Origin: Algoriphagus sp. Y33
Lineage (GTDB): Bacteria > Bacteroidota > Bacteroidia > Cytophagales > Cyclobacteriaceae
Direction of reading: 5' to 3'
DNA length: 64,000 bases
Assembly: GCF_014838715.1 (NCBI RefSeq)
Contig: NZ_CP061947.1
Coordinates: 1,426,001-1,490,000 of the forward strand
Shown: one piece after another, positions 1 through 8,938 of the stretch
Numbering within the stretch: the first letter of the stretch is position 1
Layout: each line of letters begins with the position of its first letter
Notes under the pieces: generated by a model
Told to the model about the DNA's origin: nothing
What the model saw: the letters and a program-made list of their open reading frames with translations, nothing else
The model's database searches: none
Made by a program: the position numbers and the translations under genes

Positions 1-210
1 TTTAGTTTAACCTGTTTAGTTTGGCGAGGTCCTTATGTTGCTCTACATCAGTCTTCATTTTTTTATGAAGTGATTCAAAACTTTAAACCTATGACGTGGA
101 AGAAAGTAATAGAAAATGACCTGAACATGCTTGCAAACACATGTAATGAGGTAATCTCCCGGATCGGACTTCTGCTTCTTATTAATTTTTCAAACCGTTT
201 TTATTTATAA
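1..210 (+). CDS. Possible 3' end of an unidentified gene (cut by window edge)
   Basis: Frame 1 is open from the first base to a TAA at 208-210, giving 69 codons. The peptide has a plausible soluble composition (for example TWKKVIENDLNMLANTC) and a hydrophobic stretch near the end (IGLLLLINF). I do not recognise a family. It could be the tail of a gene that begins left of the window, or chance coding in a decayed region, since the next 300 bases contain no intact gene and a broken regulator follows. Frame continuity alone is weak evidence. Confidence 0.25.
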   Translation, partial: FSLTCLVWRGPYVALHQSSFFYEVIQNFKPMTWKKVIENDLNMLANTCNEVISRIGLLLLINFSNRFYL

Positions 211-526
211 GTGCCGGTTTATTACCCAAAGCACTGTAAACTATGATGTAGTCGTACAGGGGAAGTCTATCTGGAGGATCAGGGAATGCTGAAAAATGCC
301 AATAATGGGCCAAAAGCCATCATTTTGAATGATTAACCCATTTTTCATGCGGACGGTTTTTCGGTAGGAGCAAGCTTTTGGACGACATGAGGTCTTTATC
401 TATGCGTCAGAAAATCTCAAAATCGAGATTTTTAGGCTAGACTCAGCCATACCATCTTCTACGTTGGCCTCATTCGAGGTATACCCAAACATCTTCACGC
501 GGCTGCCTTGAATCCGGCATACCTAA
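211..526. other. Spacer without a recognisable gene
   Basis: About 315 bases between the partial frame at the left edge and the AraC remnant. All frames are broken by stops. Short peptide-like stretches can be read (for example EVYLEDQGMLKNANNGPKAI around 254-313), suggesting degraded coding sequence, perhaps the lost N-terminal half of the AraC gene or of another gene. No promoter, terminator or RNA gene is evident. Confidence 0.4.
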
Positions 527-844
527 GACTTTTTCAGCACGCACTGCCTAAATCAGGGGAAAGCACTTAACAGAAGGTATTCCCTTGGTGTTGAGTCATT
601 GGTAGATCGGTCCAATCTGTCTCCAAACTATCTAAGTGATCTGCTTGGATTACATCCCGGGAGGAATACCGGGAACTTTATTCAGGATAAATTAAGTGAA
701 AAAGCTAGGGATCTACTATTCACTACTAGGTTTTTAGTAACTGAGATAGCCTTTCAACTAGGTTTCGAGTATCCACAATCTTTTAGCAGATTATTCAAAA
801 CCAAGAGGGATGCTCCCTTGGAATTCACAAAAATCGTTCAATAA
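527..844 (+). pseudogene. AraC-family transcriptional regulator remnant (C-terminal DNA-binding half)
   Basis: The frame opens after a TAA at 524-526 and runs to the TAA at 842-844. It encodes a recognisable AraC/XylS C-terminal double helix-turn-helix: SNLSPNYLSDLLG matches the first HTH and ITEIAFQLGF-like text (VTEIAFQLGFEYPQSFSRLF) the second, with the typical FKTKRDAPLEF ending. No N-terminal sensor domain precedes it. The only in-frame start candidate is a TTG at 599 inside the domain, so the gene is truncated. The upstream 300 bases have stops in all frames, consistent with decay. DNA binding by the fragment is conceivable but expression is doubtful. Confidence 0.6.
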
Positions 845-847
845 AAA

Positions 848-1139
848 AGTGGTTGTCTCATGAGTATAGGGTTTCTTGTCAGGCTGAGTAAGAAAAATTT
901 AAGATTTACAAAAGAATAATGACAGTAAGTGATTTTAGGAACAAAGTTGGGCCACCCTGAGCGGAGTCGAAGGGTCATCGACTCCGGACTCGGACTGACG
1001 CAACATTTGAACAGTTATTTGAATTCCGTCATTGGTAGCGAAGGCGAAGCCTTTTATGCGCTAATTAAGTCCATTTCGACTTCCCGCCACAGCGAGGCAA
1101 GCTGCTCAATGTGAAATTATGAGTTATGAGACAGCCTCT
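848..1139. mobile_element. MITE-like segment with inverted TGTCTCAT ends
   Basis: The left end (848-863) reads AGTGGTTGTCTCATGA; the reverse complement of the right end (1124-1139) reads AGAGGCTGTCTCATAA, so 13 of 16 positions match as an inverted repeat. The element fills almost exactly the gap between the stop of the AraC remnant (844) and the stop of the rhodanese gene (1143). No transposase is encoded; an open frame inside (929-1114) is only the common repeat-derived peptide with HPERSRR. Ends of the type GAGGCTGTCTCA are known from insertion sequences of several families, so this may be a non-autonomous derivative or an internal-deletion relic. No target duplication could be identified with confidence. 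Confidence 0.4.
951..990 (+). repeat. Dispersed HPERSRR-type repeat (CACCCTGAGCGGAGTCGAAG)
   Basis: The motif CACCCTGAGCGGAGTCGAAG followed by GGTCATCGACTCCGG is a form of the intergenic repeat that translates as HPERSRR and is scattered through many bacterial genomes, including Bacteroidota. GAGTCGA and TCGACTC form short inverted arms. It lies inside the MITE-like segment. Confidence 0.5.
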
Positions 1140-1142
1140 CTG

Positions 1143-1439
1143 TTATAAATTTCTATAAGCTAATATTCCGCCGATAGTATTTCGGACTTTCGAAAAGCCT
1201 TTGGATTCCAGGAATTTTTTAGCATTCATACTTCTCGCTCCTGAGCGACAGTGAACTACGATTTCAGTATCCTTATAATCTTCCAACTCTGTAAGTCTAG
1301 TCGGGAGGTCTGCCAATGGGATATTTTTGGCTCCCAAGTTGTCATCATCGTATTCCCATTCTTCTCGAACGTCTAGAAACACAAACTTTTCGTTGTTATC
1401 CAATCTGGATTTTAGGTCTTCTACAGTGATATCTTCCAT
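1143..1439 (-). CDS. Single-domain rhodanese-like sulfurtransferase
   Basis: A 98-aa protein consisting of one rhodanese domain. The fold signature FVFLDVREEWEYDDDN is present near residues 19-34, and the active-site loop HCRSGAR places the catalytic cysteine at C64, as in GlpE/PspE-type sulfurtransferases. It has no signal peptide, so a cytoplasmic role in sulfane-sulfur transfer is expected; the physiological acceptor cannot be told. The ATG at 1437-1439 lies 3 nt after the stop of the upstream T9SS protein gene, so the two and the PASTA gene form one minus-strand transcription unit. The family call is firm; the pathway is not. Confidence 0.9.
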   Translation of the reverse strand: MEDITVEDLKSRLDNNEKFVFLDVREEWEYDDDNLGAKNIPLADLPTRLTELEDYKDTEIVVHCRSGARSMNAKKFLESKGFSKVRNTIGGILAYRNL

Positions 1440-1442
1440 AAT

Positions 1443-3278
1443 TTATTTAACTAAAATTCTATACGATTGCATGCCGGATTCAGTGGTCAAATTAAGCACA
1501 TACACTCCAGGCCGCTGTCCGTTAAAATTAACAATTTCTCCTTTGGATGAAAGTTGACGCTCAAGAAAAATCTCTCTTCCAAAGGAATCAAAGATTCTTG
1601 TTTCACTAAACCTCCCTTCAAGGTTAAGAAGTGTCTCCACAGGGTTGGGATAAATCCTGATGTCTTCCTCTTCCACAGGAACTTCTTCAAAAGGAGCCTC
1701 CATGCTAATGTGTGGTCTAATCATCAATGAGCCACGTATTTCCTCATTTTGGATCCACGCCCCGACTACATTGTAGAACAGCTTGTCTCCGGTGTCATTT
1801 ACCTTGTCCAGTCCTACGTGGAGGAAATCATTGGTGAATTGTGTGAAACCTACGTAGAAGTCCCCATCCACAAGGATATTGGTGTCAAGAGAATAATAAA
1901 GGAACTCCTGCCCGGCTTCTTTCACCGGTATAAGATCTTCCTTTCTGAAAATTGGGGCTTCGTCCAAATCTTTCCACACATTGATATCCACTGCCTGATT
2001 GGCTTGCTTGGCATTGGTGAAATTGATGGATATTCCCTTGATGTACACTTCCTCAGGCGTAGTATATTTCACGGCCAACTGTCCGGAACGCTGATTGATT
2101 CCGGCGGCATAGTCAGCGGAACCATTGTCATAGGCAAAATAGTCCAAGAGTGGGAATGATGTCCTTACGGTATCATTTAACTCATAATTTACACCTGAAA
2201 AGTAAGTGGTATCCCCGGCTACTACTTCATAAAGTAATTCATCCCCAGAGGTGATTGAAGAGATAATCTCCAAGGTAGTTTCGTTCTTTGGAACTGGTAT
2301 TTCATCAACTTCCCTACTTTCAAACACCCTCCGCTCTAGTGCATTCGGTACTGGGTTGAATGGGGTGTTGAGATTGATGGGAGTGGAAGGCATCGTAGAA
2401 GAGTCTCTGATGACGATGGAGTATTCCATTGCACGAAAGCGATTTTCCAGATTGTAGAATTCATTCTGTATACTGCTCCAAAGCCCGCCTTGATTTGCTT
2501 CTAGCAGGGCGAAAGGATAGGCACCATAATCTCCGATTCTAAGTTCATTGGTTCTGGTAAGGCTTCTGTCCCTATAGCTTAGATCTGAGCTGCTTCGGCC
2601 GTCGTTCAGGTAGATGTAGTCAAGTAACCAGCTGTCAAATGGTCCGGATTGTCTGCCTTCTGCATAGAACCGGAACTGAAAAGAGTCATGTTGCCATTCA
2701 GGAATAATTTGCACAATTTCCTGATTGAATACATCGGTGTCAATTCCTACCCCTCCCGGCTGGCTCCAAATTGTAATCCAACTTCCTTCGGGAGTTAGAA
2801 CCTGAAGTGTCAATTGGTCTCCCTCATCAGGAAGCTCAGCCCTTCCGGCCGCCTGCCAAAAGAAACTTAAAAATAAGCTTTCCTTGTCTGATGAATTTAA
2901 CGAGCTTAGGTCAAATGGCTTAGACGTAAGGTAGTCTGTTTCTCCTTGGTCTCGTTCGGATAAAGAGTAGGGATTACCGTTTGCGCCTACACCATCCAGT
3001 AGGATCATTCCAATGGACGGGGCATTCAGTCCTATCGTTTCTGTGTAGGAGGCTCCCGAAACAGTCCATTTCAGCGTGTCAATTCCTTGCGAAAAATCAT
3101 CCCAGAATGGGAGCGTATTGTTTTCCAGAATTCTTCCTTGCTGAGCTGATGGATTCTGCGGTTTTATTTTTTGATTCTGAATAGGAGCAAACTCCACCAA
3201 TTGACCATAGGCCAAAGTCGAAATAAATAGTGCTGTAGCCAGCCCTACCATTCGAAGTATATGGAGCGTATTCAGCAT
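1443..3278 (-). CDS. Secreted protein with T9SS type A sorting domain
   Basis: A 611-aa protein with an N-terminal signal peptide (hydrophobic LATALFISTLAYGQ) and a C-terminal T9SS sorting domain at about residues 540-611, starting IRIYPNPVETLLNLEG and ending GVYVLNLTTES...YRILVK. It is therefore expected to cross the outer membrane through the type IX system and to be surface-attached or released. The middle contains no catalytic motif I recognise; it is beta-rich with many aromatic and acidic residues (for example PFWDDFSQGIDTLKW near residues 57-71, which resembles the start of jelly-roll domains in other T9SS proteins). The gene sits between PASTA and rhodanese genes with 3-5 nt gaps, pointing to co-transcription. 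Confidence 0.85.
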   Translation of the reverse strand: MLNTLHILRMVGLATALFISTLAYGQLVEFAPIQNQKIKPQNPSAQQGRILENNTLPFWDDFSQGIDTLKWTVSGASYTETIGLNAPSIGMILLDGVGANGNPYSLSERDQGETDYLTSKPFDLSSLNSSDKESLFLSFFWQAAGRAELPDEGDQLTLQVLTPEGSWITIWSQPGGVGIDTDVFNQEIVQIIPEWQHDSFQFRFYAEGRQSGPFDSWLLDYIYLNDGRSSSDLSYRDRSLTRTNELRIGDYGAYPFALLEANQGGLWSSIQNEFYNLENRFRAMEYSIVIRDSSTMPSTPINLNTPFNPVPNALERRVFESREVDEIPVPKNETTLEIISSITSGDELLYEVVAGDTTYFSGVNYELNDTVRTSFPLLDYFAYDNGSADYAAGINQRSGQLAVKYTTPEEVYIKGISINFTNAKQANQAVDINVWKDLDEAPIFRKEDLIPVKEAGQEFLYYSLDTNILVDGDFYVGFTQFTNDFLHVGLDKVNDTGDKLFYNVVGAWIQNEEIRGSLMIRPHISMEAPFEEVPVEEEDIRIYPNPVETLLNLEGRFSETRIFDSFGREIFLERQLSSKGEIVNFNGQRPGVYVLNLTTESGMQSYRILVK

Positions 3279-3283
3279 TCAGC

Positions 3284-4081
3284 TTAAAAATTATCTTTAG
3301 CAATCCAAAGATCTACCAATTCACCGGTTTTTACTTGTCTGGACGCAGGGGGGGATTGCCTCAAAACTTGTCCCGCACCTACCGAGTCGGTCTCTAGGTA
3401 GTATTTATTACCCACTCTTAGACTTGAGCCTAAAATCATAAATTCAGCATCAACCTCGTCCATTCCTTTCAGATCAGGTACTGCAAGTATTTGATTGCCC
3501 AATCCATCACCCACTACCAAATCCACTCGCGCGCCCTTTGGGATTTCAAAACCTTCCTTCACAGTCACTCCTCTGTATTTTTGCTCCAGCACCACATTGA
3601 TCCCGATGTCCGGAACATATACAATATCACCTCGTTCAAGGCCCATATTTGCCAAAATCTCCTGCACATTCTTTAAAGGGGTGTTCACCAAATTTGGCAT
3701 TTTGAGCATCGGAGGGTTTTTGGCATTCAAAGTAAGATAAACCGTTTTACCACTCTTCACCTGAGAATTTGCTTCAGGAATTTGCTTCAATATGGCAAAA
3801 GTCTTGAGGTCTGTATTGAATCCTGAGTCTAACGACACGTCGTATTGAAGGCCTGCACGATCCAGAATATCCACACCTTCATCGAAGGTATAGCCTGATA
3901 AATCAGGAACCGATACCGACTCACCATGATTGGTGTACATAGGAAGGTATATTTTCAAAAAAAGGAAGCCCAGTAAAACTGAAATTCCGATAATCACGAG
4001 GAGGTTAATTAATATCTTTTTCAAAAGGGGAGCTGAATGAAATATCTGAGAAATTTTAAAGGTTAAACCTGAAATAAGCAT
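3284..4081 (-). CDS. Membrane-anchored PASTA-domain protein
   Basis: About 265 aa from the ATG at 4079-4081; a GTG eight codons upstream (4105) is an alternative start. One transmembrane helix near residues 20-45 (ILINLLVIIGISVLLGFLFL) is followed by three PASTA domains beginning near VSVPDLSGYTFDEGVD, MLKMPNLVNTPLKNVQE and LAVPDLKGMDEVDAEF. PASTA domains bind peptidoglycan fragments or beta-lactams in Ser/Thr kinases and penicillin-binding proteins, but no kinase or transpeptidase domain is fused here, which is common in Bacteroidota. It probably lies in the periplasm anchored to the inner membrane. The next gene follows after 5 nt, so it heads the operon with the T9SS protein and rhodanese. 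Confidence 0.85.
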   Translation of the reverse strand: MLISGLTFKISQIFHSAPLLKKILINLLVIIGISVLLGFLFLKIYLPMYTNHGESVSVPDLSGYTFDEGVDILDRAGLQYDVSLDSGFNTDLKTFAILKQIPEANSQVKSGKTVYLTLNAKNPPMLKMPNLVNTPLKNVQEILANMGLERGDIVYVPDIGINVVLEQKYRGVTVKEGFEIPKGARVDLVVGDGLGNQILAVPDLKGMDEVDAEFMILGSSLRVGNKYYLETDSVGAGQVLRQSPPASRQVKTGELVDLWIAKDNF

Positions 4082-4349
4082 TAGCAATTCTGCGCCATGG
4101 CACACAAGTTATAAAGGTCTTTAATTGCTTCAAAATCAGCTGCTAGCATACTGAGTCATAGTACCGCCGGGAAGAAGTCTCCAAACAGTCTGATTTTTTT
4201 GCAATTATAGCTCTAACTACTAAGCCTAATGCATAATCCACGTTAAAGATAAGAGGGAATTCAATCCCTACAAAAAAGGATTACCCTAATACCGCTGAAT
4301 TCCATTGGCAAAAAATAAGCCGAAGAGGTTTTCATTGGCATATTTTTGA

Positions 4350-7300
4350 TTAATTAATAATCAACTTCCTGGTGTCCTGAATGGTATTGCCGGTTATTTT
4401 CACAATAAAAACACCTTTGGAAAACAGTTGTGTGCTAAAGGAATAAGTTTGATTTAGCGTGTTTGGATATTCAATTTCTTGAACCACAGCTCCTGTACTG
4501 GAAATGATTTGAATAGTCATGTCCTCATAATTAGTCAAATTGAACGTAATATTAAATATTTCCCGTGCAGGGTTGGGGTAGAGCAACGAAAAACCCGCTG
4601 CAGGTATCACAGGTTCCGGATTTGCATTCAAAAAGAGTTCTATATTATCCAGATAAATAGGGGAATCTGTTTCTTCGCCATTTTTCACCACAAAAGCTAG
4701 CCTAGTCTGAGTGTTTCCTGATCCTGCAAACTCACTTAAATTGACAAATTTGCGCAGATAATCCCCCGTGCTGTTTGGATTGGCTTCTCCTACAGAAACG
4801 GTAGAAAGCTCAGTGCCATTCACATTCCACACTTCTGAGTATGTGTTTCCACCATTTGTACTGGCCATTAGGCTCAATGTCGTGTTGGGACTTACCTCAC
4901 CTGCGGCCAAATCAAAGAAAATGCCGGCTTGGCTACTTACGGAAAGGTCAAAGACAGGAGTTCCCAACCAATAGCTTTGGACGGCTTTGCCGGTGGTTAG
5001 CCCGGCTATATTGTTGGAACCCTCTCCTGCGGGAATTGAAGAGACAGACCAAGGCTCAGCATCTGATTCAGGGTTCACTGTTTGCCAAGGAGTAAATTCT
5101 CCTGAGCTATTGAAATTTTGCCTCCAAGGGACAGAGATAGTACCGGCATCTTCTATTACATACCTGGTGAGACTATCAGAATTATTTCCGTTCTGATCAA
5201 AGTTTGGTAGAGAGCTCACAAATTTAAGCTCATTTTTTCCTTCTGAAGTAGCGTTCGGTGTGCTGATGTTGAAGCTTTCGCCTGGTTGGATTATACTGCC
5301 ACTGGCTAGATACGTCTGCGTAGCGTCATTATTTGTTTTTGTGGAAAATTGGAAGCTGGTAATGGGAAGATTACCGGTGTTGGTTAATCTGGTACTGTCA
5401 GTTTCACTTGTGCCATCCGCAATTGGAGTTGGTGAAAAAATTTCATCTATGCGCAGCCCATATTTATACTCTTCATTGGGAAGAATCCTGATGTTTTTGA
5501 TGTAAATATTATTTCCGTAAGCATTCTCCGTAATAAATGCAAAGCGCACCAATCCAAGATCAGAATACTTGGCTAGATTGACCAGTTCTGTCCTGAACTG
5601 GCTGTCATTTGTTGGGATAAATTCATCCAGTGTAGCCGAGGATGTTTCTAATTGTTGGCCATTCTTGTTATATGGAGCAGTTGCCATGTCAAATGTGTTT
5701 CCGCAGTCCTGAGATACGGCTATCATTAAATTATCCGAATAGCCTGTCTGATTATACTGGGCATGAGCCATTTCAAATACAAGTTGTGCATTGGGATATT
5801 TGGACAAATCAATAATAGGGGAGATGTAATAGTCTAGCTGCCCCGGGGATTCATATTCGAAGTGTTGGATATAAATTACCTCCTGCGAATTACCTGAAAT
5901 TGTCAGGGTGCTTTTTTCCCAAGTCACTGAATTATCAGGATTTACTATAGTCCAAGGTGATGGAAATGAGGCGAGATCAGTAGTGTAGGGCAGGTCTATC
6001 GCCTGTTGCAGAACAGGTGTAATGGTTCGTGTATTATTGTCAGTGCCGGTGTCGGGTACATCATTTGCTTGGGTGACGGTGAACTCTACCGTGTTGGCAT
6101 TTGGCAGGAGAGTAAATTCATCAAAATTCACCACAATGCTTTCTCCCGTCTCTAGATTGAAGGTAAATCTTTTGGATTCTAGCAATGTTCCATTTCTCCT
6201 TAGTTCAACTCTTCCGGAGGTCAGAATATTTTCCCCGGCATTCAGCAGCTCTATGAAAGGATTAATCAAAGCATCGCATTCAAAACTTCCCGGTTCAATT
6301 ACTCTGGCTATGGCCAAATCATTATCTGCAAGTACAGGGTCTACGGTAGCTCTATTGTTGATCAAAGTTACTCTTCTGGGGCTATTGGCAAGAACAACTT
6401 CAAATCGTTCTATCTGGCCCATGGTAAACAGATTCATACAGGCATCAGGCGTATAATCCATGAAATTTTGGATCATATCGTTGGTATCACAGCTAAAGCG
6501 GGTAGCATTGGGACTGCAGGAGTTGTTGGAGCCATCTTGCAAGGGGGTGTCTTCTACAAAATCATCCACACCGCATCCGCCATCGCCCCATATATGCCTT
6601 AAACCAAAAAAATGCCCTACTTCATGCGTGGCTGTTCTACCCCGCGATGAGGATACCGCACTTCCTCCGGTACCAAAGTATCTATAGTCAATCACTACAC
6701 CGTCAGTGATAGATGAGCTCTGAGAAGTACTAAGCCCGGGTAAATCAGAAACAGGGAATGATGCATAACCTATGTAGGGACTTACCAAAGCTGTCACATA
6801 CATATTCATGTATTCATCCGGGTTCCACTGTATCAGCTGCCCGATGATAGAGGCATCATTATTAGGGTCATATGTGGATTTGGAGCCAAGGGTCCGGGTA
6901 ATACCGTCCGTGGGTAGTCCTGAGGGATCCTGTTTGGCAAGAATAAATTCAATGTTTAGCTGACCTGCAACGGGCAGGAATTCCGCAGGAGTATTAGCCG
7001 CATCGGCATTTAACCGCTGGAAATCCTCATTCAAAATCCTGATCTGTTCCTGAATCTGTGATTCAGGAACATTTATGCCTTGTCCTATTTGTTCTCCTGT
7101 ATGTATCACATGAACTACTACGGGAATCAATATGGGATCCTCGTTAGTTCTGGATAAAATTTGGGGCTGGAGTGCTTTGTCCTCGATTTTTTCCGTGATC
7201 CAACTTTCAAAAAATGGTTTTGAACCGAAAAAACCCAATTCTTTCTCCATTTTTTGCTCCAAAATTGTATGGGCGCATTGTTCTCTATGCGTATGGGAAT

Positions 7301-7427
7301 TGGATTGGTTAAGCTGATTTATAAGCCCAAAGGTCTGAGTTTGCTGCGCAAAGCCTGATGATAAGACAGCGTATACTCCCAGTAGGAGCATACTGGCTTT
7401 GTCAAAAACCCGAAAACCTTTTTTCAT
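4350..7427 (-). CDS. Secreted M43 (cytophagalysin-type) zinc metalloprotease with T9SS sorting domain
   Basis: A 1025-aa secreted protein. After a signal peptide (LLGVYAVLSSGFAQQ) and a propeptide-like stretch, the catalytic domain carries the extended zinc motif HEVGHFFGLRH at residues 268-278 (H268, E269, H272, H278), a pattern of the M43 pappalysin/cytophagalysin family. The downstream MDYTPDACMNLFT supplies the Met-turn typical of metzincins. CARDB-like and jelly-roll-like beta modules fill about residues 370-940, and a T9SS type A sorting domain (LYPNPAREIFNITF...) occupies about 949-1025. It probably degrades extracellular protein. It begins only 11 nt after the Nfu gene, an odd but apparently operonic neighbour. 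Confidence 0.9.
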   Translation of the reverse strand: MKKGFRVFDKASMLLLGVYAVLSSGFAQQTQTFGLINQLNQSNSHTHREQCAHTILEQKMEKELGFFGSKPFFESWITEKIEDKALQPQILSRTNEDPILIPVVVHVIHTGEQIGQGINVPESQIQEQIRILNEDFQRLNADAANTPAEFLPVAGQLNIEFILAKQDPSGLPTDGITRTLGSKSTYDPNNDASIIGQLIQWNPDEYMNMYVTALVSPYIGYASFPVSDLPGLSTSQSSSITDGVVIDYRYFGTGGSAVSSSRGRTATHEVGHFFGLRHIWGDGGCGVDDFVEDTPLQDGSNNSCSPNATRFSCDTNDMIQNFMDYTPDACMNLFTMGQIERFEVVLANSPRRVTLINNRATVDPVLADNDLAIARVIEPGSFECDALINPFIELLNAGENILTSGRVELRRNGTLLESKRFTFNLETGESIVVNFDEFTLLPNANTVEFTVTQANDVPDTGTDNNTRTITPVLQQAIDLPYTTDLASFPSPWTIVNPDNSVTWEKSTLTISGNSQEVIYIQHFEYESPGQLDYYISPIIDLSKYPNAQLVFEMAHAQYNQTGYSDNLMIAVSQDCGNTFDMATAPYNKNGQQLETSSATLDEFIPTNDSQFRTELVNLAKYSDLGLVRFAFITENAYGNNIYIKNIRILPNEEYKYGLRIDEIFSPTPIADGTSETDSTRLTNTGNLPITSFQFSTKTNNDATQTYLASGSIIQPGESFNISTPNATSEGKNELKFVSSLPNFDQNGNNSDSLTRYVIEDAGTISVPWRQNFNSSGEFTPWQTVNPESDAEPWSVSSIPAGEGSNNIAGLTTGKAVQSYWLGTPVFDLSVSSQAGIFFDLAAGEVSPNTTLSLMASTNGGNTYSEVWNVNGTELSTVSVGEANPNSTGDYLRKFVNLSEFAGSGNTQTRLAFVVKNGEETDSPIYLDNIELFLNANPEPVIPAAGFSLLYPNPAREIFNITFNLTNYEDMTIQIISSTGAVVQEIEYPNTLNQTYSFSTQLFSKGVFIVKITGNTIQDTRKLIIN

Positions 7428-7438
7428 TCAATTTCAGG

Positions 7439-7687
7439 TTAAGCAACCGTAAGATTTACTGCTTCCACACGTATGATTTCAGGTATTGCGCGCTTGATGG
7501 CTTCTTCCACTCCTGCTTTTAGCGTCATGGTAGACATAGGACAGGATCCACATGAGCCTAGCAATTCCAGTCTCAAAACCATATCCTCGGTAAGCTCTAC
7601 TATCCTTACATTTCCACCATCTGCTTCCAGATATGGGCGAATTGTATCAAGTGCAAATTCTATTTGTTCTCTAAGTTCCGGTTGCAT
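7439..7687 (-). CDS. Nfu-type iron-sulfur cluster scaffold/carrier
   Basis: An 82-aa NifU C-terminal-like domain protein. The cluster-binding motif CGSC is at C46/C49 within LLGSCGSCPMSTMTLK, and EADGGNVRIVEL near residue 21 is the usual opening. Such small Nfu proteins carry 4Fe-4S or 2Fe-2S clusters to apoproteins in the cytoplasm. It begins 4 nt after the stop of the Mrp/ApbC ATPase, another Fe-S cluster carrier, which supports a joint role in cluster delivery. Confidence 0.93.
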   Translation of the reverse strand: MQPELREQIEFALDTIRPYLEADGGNVRIVELTEDMVLRLELLGSCGSCPMSTMTLKAGVEEAIKRAIPEIIRVEAVNLTVA

Positions 7688-7691
7688 AATG

Positions 7692-8786
7692 TTAAGCTTT
7701 AATTTCTACCACCTCAGTTTTATTCTGAGAGGCGTTCCTTATGGCAATTTGTCTAGCTATTTCCTCAGCTAAGTTCATATAAGATTCTTGGGTTATCCCA
7801 TTTTTTAAGACGGCAGGGTAGCCTGAATCACCACTTTCCCTAATGCTTTGTACGATTGGTATTTCTCCCAAAAACGGTACGTCGTATTTTTCAGCGAGTC
7901 TTTTACCTCCCTCTCTACCGAATAGATAGTATTTACTGTCAGGCAGTTCTTCCGGTGTAAAATAAGCCATATTTTCAATAACACCTAAGATGGGCACGTT
8001 AATTTGTGGCTGTCTAAACATCGATAATCCCTTGTTGGCATCTGCCAAAGCAACTTTCTGTGGGGTAGTCACAATCACTGCTCCGGTCACGGGAACTGTC
8101 TGCACCATCGTGAGGTGAATATCCGAAGTCCCGGGAGGCAAATCGATCAACAAGTAATCCAATTCTCCCCATTCTACATCAGATATAAACTGCTTCAGTG
8201 CAGAACTTGCCATAGGGCCTCTCCATACTACCGCACTGTCTACAGGAGTCAAAAACCCAATAGACATCAATTTTACTCCATACTGCTCTATAGGAATGAT
8301 TATATTTTTGTCTCCGACCTTTTTCACCGTTGGTTGCTCAGCTTCTACATTGAACATGGTAGGAATAGACGGCCCCGAAATATCGGCATCGATCAATCCT
8401 ACTTTTGCTCCTGATTTTGCCAAGGAAACTGCAAGATTTACCGCTGTGGTAGATTTACCGACACCGCCTTTGCCTGAGGCTATGGCGATGATATTCTTCA
8501 CTTGCGGCAGCACAGGCGCCGCATCTCTGACCGTAGTGACTTTGGAGGTCATGAATAAATCCCATTCAGGTTCTTTTCCAAAGTCTTCTTCGAGTACTTC
8601 TAGGCAATTGTTTTTGATGACTTCTTTCAGCGGGCAGGCTGGAGTAGTGAGAACTACGTTGAGGCTGACTTTATTACCGCTGATTTCAATTTTCTGTATC
8701 ATTCCCAAAGTAACCAGATCCCTCTTTAAATCAGGGTCTTGTACTCGGGAAAGTGTTTTCAGGATATTATCCTTAGTTAACTGCAT
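7692..8786 (-). CDS. mrp: Mrp/ApbC-family P-loop ATPase, Fe-S cluster carrier
   Basis: A 364-aa protein with an N-terminal MIP18/DUF59 domain (about residues 1-85, including the TTPACPLKE segment with C51) and a C-terminal ParA/MinD-type ATPase domain. The deviant Walker A GKGGVGKST spans residues 105-113, and LLIDLPPGTSD is the Walker B-type region. The GVIENMAYF region lacks the classical CXXC pair of ApbC; instead it runs into TPEELPDSKYYLFG, the form usual in Bacteroidota Mrp proteins. It is cytoplasmic, loading Fe-S clusters on targets together with the adjacent Nfu protein. It is divergent from dnaG across a 150-nt spacer. Confidence 0.93.
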   Translation of the reverse strand: MQLTKDNILKTLSRVQDPDLKRDLVTLGMIQKIEISGNKVSLNVVLTTPACPLKEVIKNNCLEVLEEDFGKEPEWDLFMTSKVTTVRDAAPVLPQVKNIIAIASGKGGVGKSTTAVNLAVSLAKSGAKVGLIDADISGPSIPTMFNVEAEQPTVKKVGDKNIIIPIEQYGVKLMSIGFLTPVDSAVVWRGPMASSALKQFISDVEWGELDYLLIDLPPGTSDIHLTMVQTVPVTGAVIVTTPQKVALADANKGLSMFRQPQINVPILGVIENMAYFTPEELPDSKYYLFGREGGKRLAEKYDVPFLGEIPIVQSIRESGDSGYPAVLKNGITQESYMNLAEEIARQIAIRNASQNKTEVVEIKA

Positions 8787-8914
8787 GAGGTGAATGTTCT
8801 AATTTTGCGCAATTTAGAGCTTAAAGACTTCTAAATAAAGAATGAAAGTAAAATGTATTCTACCTGTGAACTGGGAGAAACTCAGGAAAGTTCTCATTTT
8901 TTAGATTGAGCCAT

Positions 8915-8922
8915 TAACTTTG
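8915..8922 (+). promoter_or_regulatory. Predicted -7 promoter element for dnaG
   Basis: TAACTTTG is an exact match to the Bacteroidota -7 consensus TAnnTTTG, ending 16 nt before the dnaG start. No convincing -33 TTG is found at the usual distance. The very short leader agrees with the absence of a Shine-Dalgarno sequence. Confidence 0.55.
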
Positions 8923-8938
8923 CTCCATTCATTTTCCT

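Noticed and set aside
929..1114. 61-aa frame containing HPERSRR
   Set aside because: It is the translation of a common dispersed repeat inside the MITE-like segment, not a gene.
6022..6456. 144-aa plus-strand frame inside the M43 protease gene
   Set aside because: Antisense shadow of a firmly identified gene with T9SS and zinc motifs in the other frame.
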